This document shows positions 52,266 to 61,364 of a DNA stretch of 64,000 bases, in pieces. The notes under the pieces were generated by a model. It had not been told where the DNA came from, did not search any database, and saw only the letters and a program-made list of their open reading frames with translations. Every line of letters begins with the position of its first letter. Positions within the stretch are counted from its first letter, which is position 1. Source of the DNA: Persicimonas caeni. GTDB taxonomy: Bacteria > Myxococcota_A > Bradymonadia > Bradymonadales > Bradymonadaceae. Location: the NCBI RefSeq assembly GCF_006517175.1, contig NZ_CP041186.1, forward strand, positions 7,157,074 to 7,221,073, given 5' to 3'. A program made the position numbers and the translations under genes.

Positions 52266-53462
52266 ATGGCCAGACGAAGAAGAAGACGCAGGGGAGACCG
52301 AGGAGCCGAGCAGGGCGGTCTGATCGACCGCGTCTGGACGTACGCGACCGACGTGCGCACGCCGGGCATCTTTATGGTGCTCGCCGGAGTGCTCTTGGCC
52401 TCCACTCCCTGGACTCGCACGCCCGACCCACTGGTGGTGTCGTGGTGGGACTCGCCGTTGTACCTGCCCGACCCGCTCGGCGTCGCGGCTGGTTTGGCGT
52501 CGGTCGCCGCCGTGTTGCTGCTCGGGACGATGTGGAATCGTTATCGGCTGGCCAGCGACCCGGACCTCGCCGAAACCGCCACGCCCGATGCAAGCGTCCA
52601 ACTTACGGACGGCGACGACGTCGGCGAGGCGCGTCGCCCCTGGTTTGCCTGGGCCGGCGCACTGTGCATGCTCTCGGGCATCGCGGTCGTAGTCGGCTAC
52701 TGGTTTTTCGCCCAGCAGATGCTCGGCACCGCACGCGTTCCCGTGGCGGTCGGCGAGACCATCGAGCACTACACGCTCCCGTATGGACAGAAGGGCCTCA
52801 AGGTCATGCTTCCGCTGCGAGTTCGTGTGGATGGTCTCGAGCGCAAAGAAGGGCTGGTCGCCAACGTCCAGTTGTTCAAGGCCGGCCAAGAGCCACCCAG
52901 CCCGCAAGGGGTTCCGGCTGGCTCGGGCGTCGAGATGGGCGACTTTCGCCTCACCTTCGTCGGCATGCAACCGGACGCTACCAAGTTGCGTGCGGTGCTC
53001 CAGAGCAGCGCCCCGAACACCATCCCGGCGGTGGCCAGCGAGGGGGACTCGTTCCGCCTCAGCCTCGACGGCCCCGAGTATAAGGTGTTGGAGGTCTCAC
53101 AGAACTACCTCGGTGTGATGGGCCCGGCGGTGAAAGTCAGCGCGCCCAAGGTCGGCGAATTCTGGGTGTTCCAGAGTGCGTCGCAGGCCAAGGTGCCGCC
53201 CGACTTGGAGCACTCCATCGTGCTCGATCGGTTGCAGACCCAGCCGGCGGCGGTCTTCGCCGTCGCCAAGGCGCAGCCCTTCTGGCCGTTGTCGCTCGGC
53301 GGCACGCTCTTCGTTTTGGGCTTCGCGCTGCTCATCGTCTTTCCGGAGCGCATCTCTCGACGCAAGGATGGTCGAGTGCGCATCTGGAGCTTTAATGAAG
53401 CCGGCCGCATCACCGAGCAGTTGACCACCGCGCCGTCCCCGGCGAAGCGAGGGGAGGACTAA
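52266..53462 (+). CDS. ResB-like membrane protein (possible cytochrome c biogenesis)
   Basis: ATG 52266 (MARRRRRRRGDRGAEQGG) gives 398 residues. Several hydrophobic helices are visible: about 36-50 (GIFMVLAGVLLASTP), 73-90, 125-145 and, after a large periplasmic domain, one near 360-380 (PFWPLSLGGTLFVLGFALLI). The periplasmic part has alternating strands (RLSLDGPEYKVLEVSQNYLG, VKVSAPKVGEFWVFQSA) and a final VAKAQPFWPLSLGG that resembles ResB proteins, which hold haem-handover components in system II cytochrome c maturation. The match is partial, and no CcsA/ResC WWD motif is seen in the partner gene, so the function is tentative. It begins a same-strand run with the next membrane protein, 2 bp away. 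Confidence 0.6.
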   Translation: MARRRRRRRGDRGAEQGGLIDRVWTYATDVRTPGIFMVLAGVLLASTPWTRTPDPLVVSWWDSPLYLPDPLGVAAGLASVAAVLLLGTMWNRYRLASDPDLAETATPDASVQLTDGDDVGEARRPWFAWAGALCMLSGIAVVVGYWFFAQQMLGTARVPVAVGETIEHYTLPYGQKGLKVMLPLRVRVDGLERKEGLVANVQLFKAGQEPPSPQGVPAGSGVEMGDFRLTFVGMQPDATKLRAVLQSSAPNTIPAVASEGDSFRLSLDGPEYKVLEVSQNYLGVMGPAVKVSAPKVGEFWVFQSASQAKVPPDLEHSIVLDRLQTQPAAVFAVAKAQPFWPLSLGGTLFVLGFALLIVFPERISRRKDGRVRIWSFNEAGRITEQLTTAPSPAKRGED

Positions 53463-53464
53463 TC

Positions 53465-54835
53465 ATGAACCTCGTTATCCCAATCATCGCCGTCATCGGA
53501 GCTCTCCTCGCGCTTGCAGTTCTGGCGCCGCTGAGCGAACGCGTGCGCTCGTATCTCGGCCGCTCGGCCGTCGTCTTAGGCTGGCTGGGCGTGCTCGGCG
53601 GTGCGATCGGTATCTACACCGAGCAACTCGCCGGAGCGGGCGTGTTGCTCGGCGTGGCGGCCTCGGCCGGCCTCGCAATCTTGCCCCTCGGTATGCAGCT
53701 CGCCCCTGCGCGCAACCTGGCGTGGACGTTGGGCGCTGCGCTCCCCTTGGTCTTGGCCACGTTGGGCCTGACGGTCCAGGTCGACATGGCCGGCGGAAAC
53801 TCCGGGCTCTTCTTGCTGCACGCCGGCCACTGGGGCGCACTGAGCGCGGCACTTGTGTCGTTGCTCGTCGCCGCGGGGCTCTCCTCGAGCGAGGGCTGGG
53901 CGAAAGATGCCTCCCGCAAGACGCCTGGAATGGGCGTCGGTGTGGTGCTCGCCTCGCTGACGATCGCCGCCTGGATGATCGGCAGCTTGCGAGGAGGCCC
54001 CGAGGGAATCGCCTGGTCAGTGCCGCTCGCCTCCGAAGCCGGCGGTGTGACCTGGCAGATTCCTCCGTCGGCCGCGTTGCCGCAGGGGCTGTGGCTCGAA
54101 GCGGTCGCCGAGCTTGCTTGGATGGGCCCGCTGTTGATCGCTGCTGCCGTTCTCGGCGTGGTGACCGGCCTGGCTACACGCTTTAAGGCTGGACGCCGCG
54201 CTTCAGCGCTCGGCTGGTTTGTCACGGGAGCGGTTGCGTTGTCCGGAGTCGCGGGACTGCTGTCGAGTCGGACCGGCGCCAGTCTGCCGGATCCGGCGCC
54301 GTATCGAGAAACGGCCAGCACGGTCTTGGGCGGCATTCAGGGAGCTCCGATGCTCATCCAGCAGGGAAGCTTCGTCAGCGAGGGCGGCGTGTTCGTGCCT
54401 CTCGGTGACATCGCCCCGGAGCTGGGGATGCTCGTTGCGGCTGCGTTGATTGCGCTGCTGGCCGGCGTCTTCTCCCTGCGTGTCCATTGGCCCGGAAGCG
54501 CCGGCGAAGGAGCCGAGCGCACAGCGATGGGGCTGCATGCACGCGACTACGCGCTGCGCGGCGTCGTGTTCGGCTGGCTCGCTTGGCTGCTCGTTACACT
54601 GATTCACTGGAACCACTTCGGCGCCGTCGGCGTCGGCTCGCCGGCCGAATGGAGCGCGGTGGGTTTTTTGGCGCTCGCGACAGGTGTTCTTCTGCTCAGT
54701 TGGAGCAGGCGGAATGGACGCAGTGACCGTATCATTAGAGAGTTGGCGCCGGGCGTGATGTTCGGATTGCTATTGTTCGGGATTGCGACCGGTGTGGTGT
54801 TCGACGCGCCATTTGGGTTGTCGATCGCGTTTTAG
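53465..54835 (+). CDS. Polytopic membrane protein of unknown function
   Basis: The 456-residue protein starts at ATG 53465, with GAGG about 8-11 bases upstream, inside the end of the previous gene. About ten or more hydrophobic segments alternate with short loops (for example VIPIIAVIGALLALAVLAPL, GVGVVLASLTIAAWMIGSL, GMLVAAALIALLAGVFSL, VMFGLLLFGIATGVVF). The final third contains an isolated LIHWNHFGAVGVGS. I looked for the tryptophan-rich WWD motif that would support a CcsA/CcmC haem-handling role opposite the ResB-like neighbour and did not find it. The 2-bp spacing strongly suggests the two proteins act together in the membrane. The family is not recognised. Confidence 0.75.
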   Translation: MNLVIPIIAVIGALLALAVLAPLSERVRSYLGRSAVVLGWLGVLGGAIGIYTEQLAGAGVLLGVAASAGLAILPLGMQLAPARNLAWTLGAALPLVLATLGLTVQVDMAGGNSGLFLLHAGHWGALSAALVSLLVAAGLSSSEGWAKDASRKTPGMGVGVVLASLTIAAWMIGSLRGGPEGIAWSVPLASEAGGVTWQIPPSAALPQGLWLEAVAELAWMGPLLIAAAVLGVVTGLATRFKAGRRASALGWFVTGAVALSGVAGLLSSRTGASLPDPAPYRETASTVLGGIQGAPMLIQQGSFVSEGGVFVPLGDIAPELGMLVAAALIALLAGVFSLRVHWPGSAGEGAERTAMGLHARDYALRGVVFGWLAWLLVTLIHWNHFGAVGVGSPAEWSAVGFLALATGVLLLSWSRRNGRSDRIIRELAPGVMFGLLLFGIATGVVFDAPFGLSIAF

Positions 54836-54887
54836 TCGGGACTGCTTTGTGGCGCCAAATCGCTACGCCTTGCATACAAGAGAGACC

Positions 54888-55481
54888 ATGAAAATCACGA
54901 AAGCCGAATTCATCAAGAGCGCCACCCAACCCGAGCATTTTCCGCCGGCCGACAAGCCGGAGGTGGCCTTCGCGGGGCGAAGCAACGTGGGCAAGTCGAG
55001 CTTGATCAACACATTGCTCAACCGCAAGAAGCTCGTCAAAGTCAGCGGTCGGCCCGGGCATACCCAGTTGGTCAACTTCTTCAACATCAACGACCAGCTC
55101 TACTTCGTCGACCTTCCGGGCTATGGCTTTGCGAAAGTGCCTAAAGAGGTCAAAGACGCGTGGGGGCCGATGATCGAGGGGTACTTGGCCAATCGGCCCA
55201 ATCTCACCGCCATGGTGTGCATCATGGACGTGCGCCGCGGCGTGCAAGAGGACGATTTCGAACTGATTCACGCAGCCCCTCACTTCGGCGTTCAGCCCAT
55301 CTTGGTCTTCACCAAAGCCGACAAGCTGAACAAGCAGAAGAAGAAGCAACGCCGGATCGACATCGCCAACGAGTTCGGCGTGCACAAAGACGACATCATC
55401 TTGTTCTCGAGCCTCAACCGCACGGGCGTCGATCGCGTATGGAGGCGTATCGAGGAGCTGACCGGGCTGGGCAACGGATGA
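54888..55481 (+). CDS. engB: Ribosome biogenesis GTPase EngB/YsxC
   Basis: ATG 54888 (MKITKAEFIKSATQPEHFPP) gives the usual 197-residue length; the longer upstream frame is not family-like. G1 is GRSNVGKSS (residues 30-38), G2 lies in SGRPGHTQLVNFF, G3 is VDLPGYGFAKVP, G4 is VFTKADKL and G5 is the FSSLNRTG segment. EngB binds GTP and takes part in assembly of the large ribosomal subunit. Its stop overlaps the next start (ATGA), so rimI is translationally coupled. Confidence 0.96.
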   Translation: MKITKAEFIKSATQPEHFPPADKPEVAFAGRSNVGKSSLINTLLNRKKLVKVSGRPGHTQLVNFFNINDQLYFVDLPGYGFAKVPKEVKDAWGPMIEGYLANRPNLTAMVCIMDVRRGVQEDDFELIHAAPHFGVQPILVFTKADKLNKQKKKQRRIDIANEFGVHKDDIILFSSLNRTGVDRVWRRIEELTGLGNG

Positions 55482-55960
55482 GTTGGCGCCTCGACGAGCC
55501 TCGCCTGGTGCGCGAGGGGGACGCGCTCAGAGTGCGCGAAGCCGGCGCCGATGATCTGGAGGCGATCCTCGCCATCGAGGAGACCGCCCACCCGACGCCG
55601 TGGATCGCAGAGGTCTTCGAGCGAGAGATGGCCCTCGACTGGTCGTATCTGTGGCTTTTCGAGCGTGGGAATAAGGCCGTCGGATTCCTCGTCTTCTGGG
55701 TGATCCACGACGAGGTCCACATCCTCAACGTGGCTGTCGATCCTGCATGTCGACGCCAAGGAATCGCCACCGCTGTCTTGGTTTATCTGGTTGAAATCGC
55801 CGAGGAACACGCGTCGAGTTTTGTGACGCTCGAGGTGCGCGAGCACAATCAGGCCGCGATCGCCCTTTACGAATCGCTGGGATTCGAGATCATTGGCAAG
55901 CGCGAGCAGTACTATGCCGACACTGGCGAGGACGCGTTCATCATGAGCTGCATCTTGTGA
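55478..55960 (+). CDS. rimI: Ribosomal-protein alanine N-acetyltransferase (GNAT)
   Basis: The start is ATG 55478, overlapping engB by 4 bp; the 160-residue length fits RimI. The GNAT acetyl-CoA motif A is LNVAVDPACRRQGIATAVLV, followed by VTLEVREHNQAAIALYESLG and FEIIGKREQYYADTGEDAFI, which together are typical of RimI. The N-terminus has IEETAHPTPWIAEVFEREM, matching the HPTPW-type segment of the family. It acetylates the N-terminal residue of ribosomal protein S18 in relatives. Another GNAT substrate cannot be excluded. Confidence 0.88.
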   Translation: MSWRLDEPRLVREGDALRVREAGADDLEAILAIEETAHPTPWIAEVFEREMALDWSYLWLFERGNKAVGFLVFWVIHDEVHILNVAVDPACRRQGIATAVLVYLVEIAEEHASSFVTLEVREHNQAAIALYESLGFEIIGKREQYYADTGEDAFIMSCIL

Positions 55961-56005
55961 TATGCGTGCGTTGCGTCGACCACCCCCCAAACGAGCACAC
56001 AAACA

Positions 56006-56980
56006 ATGAAAGTATTTTCGGGCAGCAGCCATCCCGCTTTTGCCAAGGCGATCTGCGATTACCTGGGCATCGAGCTAGGAAAGAGCCACACCGTCACGTT
56101 CAGCAACGAGAATATGCTCGTTCAGATCGACGAGAACGTGCGCGGAAGCGACGTTTATGTGGTCCAAACCTCGTGTCCGCCGGTGCACACGCACCTCTTC
56201 GAGATGCTCATCATGATCGACGCGCTGCGCTCGGCGTCGGCCAAGCGCATCACGGCGGTCATTCCGTACTTTCCGTACATCCGAAGCGACAAGAAGGATC
56301 GTCCCCGCATCAGCATCACCGCGCGCCTGATGGCCGACTTGGTCAAAGCGTCCGGGGCCGATCGCGTGCTCACGATGGACCTGCACAGCCCGCAGGCGCA
56401 GGGCTTTTTCCGCATGCCGGTCGACCAACTCCAGGGCGCCGGGCCGCTGTGTGAGCGCTTGGCCGACGACAAGCAGGACGACTGGGTGCTCGTGGCCGCA
56501 GACGCCGGCGAGGCCAAAGACCTGGGCCGTTACGCCAACCGGCTCGACCTGCCCATGGCGATCATCGACAAGCGTCGCGAGGGCGACGACGAGAAGCCGC
56601 GCGCGGTCAACCTCATCGGCGACGTGGAGGGGAAGGTCGCGCTGGTCGTCGACGACGAGATCGCCAGCGGGGGGACGCTCATCGAGGCGGCGACGTTCCT
56701 AAAGATCAAGGGCGCTCGCGAAGTAATGGCCGTGGCGACGCACCCGGTGTTCAGCTCGAACGCGCTCGGTCGCATCGCCACCGCGCCGCTGACCAAGGTC
56801 TTGGTCACCGACACGATTCCCATCGCCGAGGGGGCCGACACCGATAAGATCGAGGTCGTCTCGGTCGCGCCGATGTTCGCCGAGGCGATGGCACGTATCC
56901 GCGACGGCAGCTCCGTGTCGAACTTGTTCAAGGCCGACACCTTACGCGAAATCTTGCAAAAAGAGTCGATCGACGACTGA
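56006..56980 (+). CDS. prs: Ribose-phosphate pyrophosphokinase (PRPP synthetase)
   Basis: The 324-residue protein begins MKVFSGSSHPAFAKAICDYL. The catalytic and ATP-site segments are VIPYFPYIRSDKKDRPRISI and VLTMDLHSPQAQGFF. The PRPP-binding loop is VALVVDDEIASGGTLIEAA, a variant of the common DDMIDTGGT. The order and length match class I synthetases, which make PRPP from ribose 5-phosphate and ATP for nucleotide, His and Trp synthesis. It follows rimI after 45 bp and is followed by a clear terminator. Confidence 0.95.
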   Translation: MKVFSGSSHPAFAKAICDYLGIELGKSHTVTFSNENMLVQIDENVRGSDVYVVQTSCPPVHTHLFEMLIMIDALRSASAKRITAVIPYFPYIRSDKKDRPRISITARLMADLVKASGADRVLTMDLHSPQAQGFFRMPVDQLQGAGPLCERLADDKQDDWVLVAADAGEAKDLGRYANRLDLPMAIIDKRREGDDEKPRAVNLIGDVEGKVALVVDDEIASGGTLIEAATFLKIKGAREVMAVATHPVFSSNALGRIATAPLTKVLVTDTIPIAEGADTDKIEVVSVAPMFAEAMARIRDGSSVSNLFKADTLREILQKESIDD

Positions 56981-57000
56981 GCGATCGATTTGACGAGAAG

Positions 57001-57031
57001 AGGGCGGCCCGTCGGACGGGCCGCCCTTTTT
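57001..57031 (+). terminator. Intrinsic terminator after prs
   Basis: A perfect 12-bp stem (AGGGCGGCCCGT at 57001-57012 with ACGGGCCGCCCT at 57016-57027) with a 3-nt loop is followed by TTTTT. It lies 21 nt after the prs stop and serves plus-strand transcription; no T-run is present on the other strand. Confidence 0.92.
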
Positions 57032-57048
57032 GCTCTGTGGCAGGTTTG

Positions 57049-57909
57049 CTACTCGGAGAGCAATGCGTGGAACTCGCGCATCGACATCTCGGGGCCGTAG
57101 ACGTCCAAGAAGTGCTCGAGCGAGTCCATCAACGCCGGATGCTCGGTCATCTCCGTCCACTTGAGGAAGGGGACGAGGAAGGGGCGGGCATGCTCGACCT
57201 CTTTTTGAAGTAGATACGCCGAGACGTCACCGCCATCCAGAAACCCGCTGGTTTCGTAGGCGTCGAGAAAAGCCTGGCGGTCATACTCGACCTGGCGAAA
57301 CTCGACTTCCCAGCCGGTGGGTTTGAGCGTGAAGATGGCGTACTGGGCGCGCCAGTCACCGTTGAAGGGAAGGCCGACCGAGCCGACGTTGACGATGAGG
57401 CCGTCGCCAACCTCTCGCACCATCGGTCGGTGGGTGTGCGCGCAGACTAGCAGCGGCTCTTCGATCGACTCCCAGTGCTCGCGAAGCGTCTCCGCCTGGG
57501 TCCACTCGCCGATGCCTTCGCGGTACGAGCGTGGGCTTCCGTGAAAGAGGCGCAGCGACGGGGCGCACTCGGCAGTCATCGTGAAGGGGAGCGCGTCGAG
57601 GTACTCGGCGTGTTCATCGTCGAGCTCGGCGGCCATCCAGCGCGAGGCTGCCCATACCAACTCGGTGAGCCAATCGTCAGGGACATCCTGGCGGCGAAAG
57701 TCGAGGGTGTAGTCCTCGTGATTGCCGCGCACGCTGTGCCAGCCGAGCTCGCGGACGTGATCGACGACCGCGCTTCCCAGTGGGCCGCGGCCCACGAGGT
57801 CTCCTCCTACCAACACTTCGTCGACGCCGACACGGTCGATGTCGTCGACCACCGCCGCCAGTGCGAAGGGATTAGCGTGGATATCTGAGATGACGGCTAC
57901 GCGCTGCAT
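57049..57909 (-). CDS. Calcineurin-like metallophosphoesterase
   Basis: The 286-residue protein starts at ATG 57909 with MQRVAVISDIHANPFAL. All five metal-site motifs are visible: SDIHAN, VGGDLVGRGP, VRGNHEDY, LFHGSPRSY and CAHTHRP, plus NVGSVGLPFNGD. This order matches the YfcE/MJ0936-type cytosolic phosphodiesterases, which cleave cyclic or linear phosphodiesters with two metal ions. The last about 100 residues (WEVEFRQVEYDRQAFLDAYE and after) are a C-terminal extension of unknown role. It follows the HNH nuclease gene by 27 bp on the same strand, so the two may form an operon. The substrate is not known. Confidence 0.88.
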   Translation of the reverse strand: MQRVAVISDIHANPFALAAVVDDIDRVGVDEVLVGGDLVGRGPLGSAVVDHVRELGWHSVRGNHEDYTLDFRRQDVPDDWLTELVWAASRWMAAELDDEHAEYLDALPFTMTAECAPSLRLFHGSPRSYREGIGEWTQAETLREHWESIEEPLLVCAHTHRPMVREVGDGLIVNVGSVGLPFNGDWRAQYAIFTLKPTGWEVEFRQVEYDRQAFLDAYETSGFLDGGDVSAYLLQKEVEHARPFLVPFLKWTEMTEHPALMDSLEHFLDVYGPEMSMREFHALLSE

Positions 57910-57936
57910 GTCTAGGAGCGTATGCGGTTCGAGGAG

Positions 57937-58443
57937 CTAGGTCCAGAGATAAGGTTTCCACTCGTCCGGATGCTCATCGAAGCGCGCGCTGCTGGCTGAA
58001 AAGGGCCACCACCGCGGCTCTTTGGGCTGCGACAGAAGCGGCATGGTTGCTTCTTCGGGGGTCCGGTCACCCTTGGTTCGATTACACGGTTTGCACGAGG
58101 TGACGATATTTGTCCAGTTCGTCGCCCCACCGCGGCTCCGTGGTAGTACGTGGTCGAAGGTAAGCTCCTCTTTGCGAAAGCGAACCCCACAATATTGGCA
58201 GCTAAAGCCGTCGCGCCGGTAGACGTTGGTGCGGGAGAACTGCACCCGGCTTCGAGGCACGCTGACCCGGCGCAACAGGCGCAATACCGAGGGGAGCCGA
58301 AACACGCGCGTGGCCGAGTGGACCACGCTGGCTTGGGGCTCGATCATCTCCGCTTTGCCCAGGATGAGCAGCGTGATGGCCTTTTTCCAGGAGACGACGC
58401 TCAGCGGCTCGTAAGTCGCGTTGAGTAATAATGCTGGGTCCAT
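57937..58443 (-). CDS. HNH endonuclease-family protein
   Basis: ATG 58443 (MDPALLLNATYEPLSVVSWK) gives 168 residues and the usual N-terminus of small chromosomal HNH proteins; GAGG lies upstream. The nuclease core is CQYCGVRFRKEELTFDHVLP with RSRGGATNWTNIVTSCKPCN: two CxxC zinc pairs around the HNH His/Asn residues, the core His being in FDHVLP. These proteins are common single-gene HNH enzymes found outside mobile elements, and their role is uncertain. The longer frame to 58716 includes basic low-complexity sequence and is not preferred. It is upstream of the metallophosphoesterase gene in the same direction. Confidence 0.85.
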   Translation of the reverse strand: MDPALLLNATYEPLSVVSWKKAITLLILGKAEMIEPQASVVHSATRVFRLPSVLRLLRRVSVPRSRVQFSRTNVYRRDGFSCQYCGVRFRKEELTFDHVLPRSRGGATNWTNIVTSCKPCNRTKGDRTPEEATMPLLSQPKEPRWWPFSASSARFDEHPDEWKPYLWT

Positions 58444-58649
58444 GCCGACGTACCTCGTACTACGGTGGGCCGTTGTTCCGGAACCAGCCGGCGATGGTTC
58501 CAGGCGCTCTCGAGGAGAGGAGCGCATATGCTTTGCCTGTGTCGGCTGTTCCATCCTCGGCTCAACGGGGGCCTGAGATACGTGAGCGCGAGCCGGGTTG
58601 CCATAGATGGAACGACAACCCGGCCAGCGTTTATTTCGTCGGCGTCGCC

Positions 58650-61181
58650 TTATAGGCAGACCCCGTCGATGCATCGAAGCTTCTGCTCCTGCGGGCAATC
58701 GGCGTCGGTGCTGCACTGGCGAATGCTGCCGTCCCAGCGCAGATACGGAATCACGACCCGGTCGCCGGTCTGCGGCGGATTGGGGCCGCCAAAGATGACT
58801 CGGTTGACGATCGAATCATAATCCCATCCGTCGGCGCGGCTACGTGTCCAGTCGACAATCGTGCCCGAGGAGACTTGACCGACGTTGACGTCGATGGAGG
58901 GAGGCGCCGGTGTTCCGCGCAAGCGCAGGCCGCTGGCGATGCCCGCCGAGGCGTTGGCGATATCGGCCAGGGTGGTGCCCAGGTCCGACTGGCAGATGCT
59001 GCCGGCGGTGCCGCCGGTGGCGTTTACCGCGCTGTGAATGCCGGCGGGGGCTTCGGCCGCCGTCGCACAACTCTCGCCGGGAATCCAGTAGATGCCGAAC
59101 AGCGTGGCGGCGACGTCGGTGCGCAGGTAATAATCGACGAAGGGCTGGACGACCGCGTCGACCGCCGACTGATCGTAGTTGGAGTAGGTGGTCGGATCCT
59201 GCGGCGGGTTGCTGCCGCCGCCGGCGTCGGTCCAGTTCATCTTGGCCTGCACGTAGTCGTCGAACTCGTCGGTCACCGAGATGATCACCACCGCTGCGTC
59301 TTGGCGCAGTTTGAGCGGGTCGTTCGCCGCCCGCGGCATCGCCCGGTCGATGGCGGCCACGCCCATCGTCATGGTCATCTCACCCGACTCCTGGTCGGCG
59401 ACCTTCTGCACGCAGTCTTTGAATTTCTGCGGGTCACGGGTGAAGTTGGCGCCGTTGTGGTCACACAACTTGCCGTTTTTGTACGGGGTGAACGAAATCC
59501 CCGGGAACGAGGGCAAAGACGGGCACGACCCGGTAAATCCGCCGCCGCCAAACATGTCCTTGACCCCCTGGCTGACCGCCGGGTCGCTGGAGATGCCATC
59601 GCAGGTGCCCGTAGTCACCGCCAGACGCCAGTCCAGGTTGGACTGCTGCAAAATCTGGACGAAGTCGTCGGCAAACTGACGCACCTGGGCGATCTCCTCG
59701 TTCATCGAGCCCGAGCCGTCGATGATCCAGATGAAATCGACCTTGGGCGTGGTGTCGACCCGGTAGGAGACGCACTGCTCGGTGAGCGTCTCGTTGGCCT
59801 CGGCGATCGCCGCACCACCGGTGATGTCGTCGATCAGATAGCCGGTGGCCGCCGCGTCGTCGGTGTACTCCGACTCGCGCACGACGGCGCCCGAGATGAT
59901 GTAGTTGCCCGAGCCGCGCTTGATAACCTGGTAGACGAAGAGCAGCGGGTTGCCCGAGCTCGCGTTCGGAAGCGTATCCGACAGCGAGTGTGACGGCGTC
60001 GCTCCGTCGAGGCGGCCGAGGATGGCGTCGCGTGCGGAGGTCGGGCTCTGCACACCCGACAGGTCGATCACGGCGCTGACGACGGCGTTGTAGCCGTCGT
60101 GGGTGGTGATGCGCCGGCCGGTGGCGCGCTGCGTCGAGCCGCCATACAGGCCGGTGATGTCGCTGAAGACATCGTCGCGCACGGTCTCGGCGCTCGACCG
60201 GTTGGTCGGCAGCGAGGCCACGAATCCGGCAAAGTTGTTGGTCGTGTCGTTGAACACGTGAGCCTGGCCGCTCGACAGTCCGCTCACCTGACTGGTGGAC
60301 AGCGCCGTCGGTACGGCCAACTGGTAGTTTCCGGTGCTGTTGCTCAGCATCTGCGGTTGAGACAGGTTCTGAGTGTCTTCGGGACGACACTCCAGATACT
60401 GCACTTCGTCGTTGTCGGGCGTGCCGTCGCCATCGGTGTCCGTCGAGCACGGATCGGACTCGCCTTGCGCACAGGTCGGGTCGTACTGCCGGTTGGGGCA
60501 AGTGCCGAGTTGGCCGTCGGCGTTGCCATCTTCGACCGCGTCGGGGATGCCGTCGCCGTCGGTGTCATCCGTGCGTGGGTTCATGCAGCCCGAGTCGACT
60601 TCGGGGCCGTCATTGACCCCGTCGCCGTCGCTATCCGGATTCAAGAAGTCGGTGCCGTTGAGACGCTCTTGCGCGTCGTCGAGCCCGTCACCGTCAGTAT
60701 CAGCGGTGCGCGGATCGCTCTCACCCGGGTCGAATCGGCAGTTTTTGTTCTCGTCTTCTTCGCCGTCGGGGACGCCGTCTCGATCGGTGTCCGAATGGCC
60801 CGGTGACGTGCCCAAGCGGCATTCGCAGCCGTTGGTCAGCCCGTCGCCGTCGCTGTCGAGATCATTGGCACACGCCTGGTTGGCATCGACGTCGACGCTC
60901 GTTTGGGCGTCGGGGTCGTAGTTGGCGTCGGGCGGCACGAAGGCATCCTCACCGCCGCCGGCGTCTGTATCCGAGCCACCGCCGTCGGTGGCGTCGGAGC
61001 CTCCGTTGTTGCCTACCGAACGCTCCGGCTCACATTGGCCCGAGATCTGGTTGAAGACCTCTCCGGGGCCGCAATCGAGCGCGCCCCCTCCAGAGTCGGT
61101 GTCGTCGCTACATGCACTCAGGGTGAGCACGGAGGCAGCGGCGAGGACGAGAAACGAACGACAATATACAAGTGCGCGCAT
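58650..61181 (-). CDS. Lipoprotein with thrombospondin type 3 repeats and a von Willebrand A domain
   Basis: The start is ATG 61181 (MRALVYCRSFLVLAAASVLT), which puts the lipid Cys24 in LSAC; the upstream Met at 61247 gives no signal peptide. The 843-residue protein has a Cys-containing linker, then calcium-binding TSP3 repeats at about 94-270 (DSDGDGLTNGCECRLG, DTDGDGLDDAQERLNGTDFL, DSDGDGVNDGPEVDSG, DTDGDGIPDAVEDGN). A middle domain of unknown type (about 270-480) follows. The VWA domain (about 480-690) has the MIDAS start FIWIIDGSGSMNEEI near residue 488 and VIISVTDEFDD. The C-terminus ends with the Cys pair segment CSTDADCPQEQKLRCIDGVC. It is likely a surface adhesin or binding protein stabilised by Ca2+ and divalent metal. 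The ligand is unknown. Confidence 0.88.
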   Translation of the reverse strand: MRALVYCRSFLVLAAASVLTLSACSDDTDSGGGALDCGPGEVFNQISGQCEPERSVGNNGGSDATDGGGSDTDAGGGEDAFVPPDANYDPDAQTSVDVDANQACANDLDSDGDGLTNGCECRLGTSPGHSDTDRDGVPDGEEDENKNCRFDPGESDPRTADTDGDGLDDAQERLNGTDFLNPDSDGDGVNDGPEVDSGCMNPRTDDTDGDGIPDAVEDGNADGQLGTCPNRQYDPTCAQGESDPCSTDTDGDGTPDNDEVQYLECRPEDTQNLSQPQMLSNSTGNYQLAVPTALSTSQVSGLSSGQAHVFNDTTNNFAGFVASLPTNRSSAETVRDDVFSDITGLYGGSTQRATGRRITTHDGYNAVVSAVIDLSGVQSPTSARDAILGRLDGATPSHSLSDTLPNASSGNPLLFVYQVIKRGSGNYIISGAVVRESEYTDDAAATGYLIDDITGGAAIAEANETLTEQCVSYRVDTTPKVDFIWIIDGSGSMNEEIAQVRQFADDFVQILQQSNLDWRLAVTTGTCDGISSDPAVSQGVKDMFGGGGFTGSCPSLPSFPGISFTPYKNGKLCDHNGANFTRDPQKFKDCVQKVADQESGEMTMTMGVAAIDRAMPRAANDPLKLRQDAAVVIISVTDEFDDYVQAKMNWTDAGGGSNPPQDPTTYSNYDQSAVDAVVQPFVDYYLRTDVAATLFGIYWIPGESCATAAEAPAGIHSAVNATGGTAGSICQSDLGTTLADIANASAGIASGLRLRGTPAPPSIDVNVGQVSSGTIVDWTRSRADGWDYDSIVNRVIFGGPNPPQTGDRVVIPYLRWDGSIRQCSTDADCPQEQKLRCIDGVCL

Positions 61182-61229
61182 GGCATTTATCCAACAGGGC
61201 GGAATTACGTCTGTTATCGACTGGGGCAC

Positions 61230-61259
61230 AATGTAGCGGAAACACAAGTCCCGTTACAA
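61230..61259 (-). promoter_or_regulatory. Weak promoter candidate for the VWA lipoprotein gene
   Basis: On the minus strand TTGTAA (61259-61254) and TACATT (61235-61230) are 18 bp apart, 48 nt before the ATG at 61181. The spacer is one base longer than ideal. The region also serves the divergent Sel1 lipoprotein gene. Confidence 0.28.
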
Positions 61260-61364
61260 GATCACGCGGCGGCTTGACGGTCTGTTCCTTCAGGCGCGAC
61301 ACTTTGGGTCCGTGCTCCTTGGCCTCTTCTTCAATGTTCCGGGGCGTCTCACACTTGTGGATGA

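Noticed and set aside
57937-58443. HNH gene as evidence of a homing element or phage
   Set aside because: No integrase, terminase or intron-like boundary is nearby; small HNH genes of this type are ordinary chromosomal genes.
58444-58716. N-terminal extension of the HNH protein
   Set aside because: The upstream in-frame sequence is Arg-rich low complexity, and ATG 58443 gives the usual family start.
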